Part shown: in pieces, positions 62,501 to 64,000 of the stretch
Numbering within the stretch: position 1 is the stretch's first letter
How the letters are laid out: every line of letters starts with the position of its first letter
NCBI GenBank assembly: GCA_947568835.1
Contig: OX387602.1
Coordinates: 9,847,021 to 9,911,020 of the forward strand
Direction: 5' to 3'
DNA length: 64,000 bases
Source of the DNA: Protonemura montana
Taxonomy: Eukaryota; Arthropoda; Insecta; Plecoptera; Nemouridae
Made by a program: the position numbers and the translations under genes
The notes under the pieces: generated by a model
The model's database searches: none
What the model was told of the DNA's origin: nothing
What the model saw: only the letters and a program-made list of their open reading frames with translations

Positions 62501-64000
62501 TATACCACCATGCGGGAACTCATGTTTAATATTGATGACAGCTGGCGTTCGTCACCGGTCATGATTACATCTAAATAAAACACGTGATTAGATTATCGAC
62601 AATCACAATAATGAAACCGGACGATAGGGAACTACTGTGATGTAATATCACTCCCCCATGCTGGATTCTACATCTAGTTGTGCGATGATAGGTGTAGGGG
62701 TCGAAAAGTTCACTAGCTATCTAGGAGAGGTACCCTCGACAACGCCCTCGGGGTCTGTAGGCACGGTATGGTCTCCCTTCTCGTCGGTTTCGTGGGGCTC
62801 CAACAGGGTCGTAGTTCCTTCTTTCTTTTTTTGGAGCTTGCGGTATTGTTTTGAATTGCAATAATCGCACAGCGTCTTGTTCCCTAAGGCATGTTCATAA
62901 TGGAAGATTGTGGACTGGAATTTAGTTGTCAAATTAGCTTTTTGATTTGCCCCAAATGTATTTATTTAATTTTTTTTTTAGTAGAGTCATTAGACTTTTA
63001 GAGTCGGAAAATGTATGACTTATTTTTTTTTACTTGAAATTTTTTTTATTTTTTTATTTAGCATCATCAATTGGGTGGCAAATGAAAAAAAAATGGTTGA
63101 TGACCAAAATAAAAAGTTACTTTAAAGTAAATCATTATTCGAACACACCCTGTATAGACTTACAGAAATAGATGGCTAAAGAAGAATCCGCCTTGTGGAT
63201 CAACTTGAGCAAATCATCTCCATCCAGAGCCTCTATCACTTCTCCCGAAGGATCTTTTTGCGTGAGCAGCCAATTAAGAATCTGTTCTTCGTCATAAAGA
63301 TCCCCGGCGTAGATGACTGGCTCTTTGGAACCCATCTTAAAGAAGAGGACTGCGGGCAGAGCGAAGACGCCGTACTCCTTCGCCATCGTCTTGTCGTCGA
63401 TCTTGACGAAGTTGATACCAGCGCCGTCGGCCTCATCGTCGATGTGCTCGATTTCGGCCAGCACCCTGTCGCACTGCTTGCAGTCGCTGCTGTCTGGAGA
63501 CAGGTGGAGGCGTTAAACACACAAAACAATGGATGCTAGGAAAACACTTCTGCCACTGCAATTGGCATTGGAAGATAACTTGTATTAAGCCCAAAGCTAT
63601 GACAGAGAATCAGAGGTACCTATTAGTTCTATGGAATGACCACAAGAACCCATTATTATGTGACCTTTTCCGTTGCGATGGTTATCTTATCTTATATCGG
63701 TTGCAAAAAACTATTGAACCACAACTTGCACGTTACATTAGTTACAATATTTTACATTAGCCCTTGTTTTGGGCCAATCAATTAAATCCTTGCCTCCTCG
63801 GAGACAAAAACATATTGAAACATGTACTCATTTTAAAATGGCCACCAATAAAGAGAACTAGTAAAATTTAAAATAATTGGCTAATCTTAATAAATTAAAT
63901 GGAACTCACAGAAAAATACCGCAGTGTAATCAGAAGTTTGACGAATTTTCTGGAACATTTTCCTGTTGACGCGCTCGATGTGATCCGTCATTTCCATATT
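59544..64000 (-). CDS. Multi-thioredoxin-like-repeat, single-pass membrane protein (3' part of gene)
   Basis: Minus-strand exons: >64000-63910 (partial), 63493-63164, 62010-61690, 61482-61159, 60703-60380 and 59893-59544 (TGA). Every intron is phase 1, so each internal exon (110, 107, 108 and 108 codons) adds one complete repeat. Each exon starts five to seven residues before the position of a CxxC and ends in the next repeat's first strand (YF, IF). Motifs at that site, in order, are CKQC, CLQC, CHIC, GDES and SDVS; the last two repeats lack both cysteines. Each repeat has an acidic helix, a VKI.D-like strand, the cis-Pro strand (LPAVLFF, FPVLVYF, FPAMVYF, LPSLVYF, LPAVVFF) and a Y.GDL..EE.VL.WL segment. 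The last exon ends with a membrane span (MYAVIALTAAFVIYTAWLVS) and a short tail, KPHEKQA. The fold is protein-disulfide-isomerase or calsequestrin-like, probably in the ER lumen. A fly gene of this kind may be l(2)01289, recalled without certainty. The 5' end lies outside the window. Confidence 0.9.
62717..62883 (-). CDS. Candidate alternative terminal exon of the thioredoxin-repeat gene
   Basis: This exon lies in the intron between 63164 and 62010. On the minus strand an acceptor (CATGCCTTAG) is followed at 62883 by 54 codons and TAG. Joined in phase 1 to exon 63493-63164 it reads YF-W-NKTLCDYCNSK, which puts a CDYC at the usual CxxC position. The rest is a Lys-rich segment, then a Glu/Thr/Pro-rich tail ending VVEGTSPR. 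It would give a shorter isoform without the later repeats or the membrane span. No transcript is available to confirm it. Confidence 0.5.

Noticed and set aside
1-64000. CRISPR arrays, operons, prophage or bacterial genes
   Set aside because: None present; the window has spliced eukaryotic genes throughout.

Overview
The window is nuclear DNA from an arthropod, most likely an insect. The evidence is long AT-rich introns, fly-type Kozak contexts, a tRNA-Ala gene, and intact genes recognisable as insect orthologues (Cad87A, Pp2A-29B, GDAP2). The sequence alone does not fix the order. A 5S rRNA-derived SINE family and the low density of mobile elements may help to place it.

Layout. (1) 1-15730, plus strand: the 3' part of a PTPN13/FRMPD2-type multi-PDZ gene. 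Its first visible exon is followed by an 11 kb intron holding two head-to-head 5S-derived SINEs and an antisense tRNA-Ala(AGC). Three PDZ domains follow, and the gene stops with no phosphatase domain. (2) 16752-18548, plus strand: the PP2A scaffold (A/PR65) subunit, whose coding region has no introns. (3) About 19509-39776, plus strand: the cadherin Cad87A. I rebuilt 27 coding exons (1917 residues) plus a likely 5' UTR exon 8 kb upstream. The protein has a signal peptide, 14 cadherin repeats, a PCDH15/CDH23-type membrane-adjacent domain, one membrane span and a C-terminal TEL PDZ ligand. (4) 39.8-42.3 kb: a convergent intergenic stretch with a three-copy tandem repeat carrying TGACGTCA palindromes and the C-terminal remnant of a LINE. 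(5) About 42284-53212, minus strand: GDAP2 (macrodomain plus CRAL-TRIO). Ten exons are firm and the terminal exon is tentative. (6) 53.2-59.5 kb: mostly non-coding, with a possible 5' UTR exon for GDAP2. (7) 59544 to the window end, minus strand: a gene built of repeated thioredoxin-like domains ending in a membrane span. Each internal exon carries one repeat between phase-1 introns cut just before the CxxC site.

The most unusual features are the modular thioredoxin-repeat gene and the 5S-SINE pair. The thioredoxin gene has CxxC in three visible repeats and has lost both cysteines in the last two. It also has a candidate alternative terminal exon that keeps a CxxC in register and would remove the membrane anchor. 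The genes do not form an operon or one pathway. The only shared theme is membrane-cortex scaffolding (a PDZ protein, and a cadherin with a PDZ ligand), and their closeness is probably chance.

Exon coordinates come from reading splice sites and frame by hand. Each reconstruction keeps phase across all junctions, which is strong internal support, but no transcript evidence was available.
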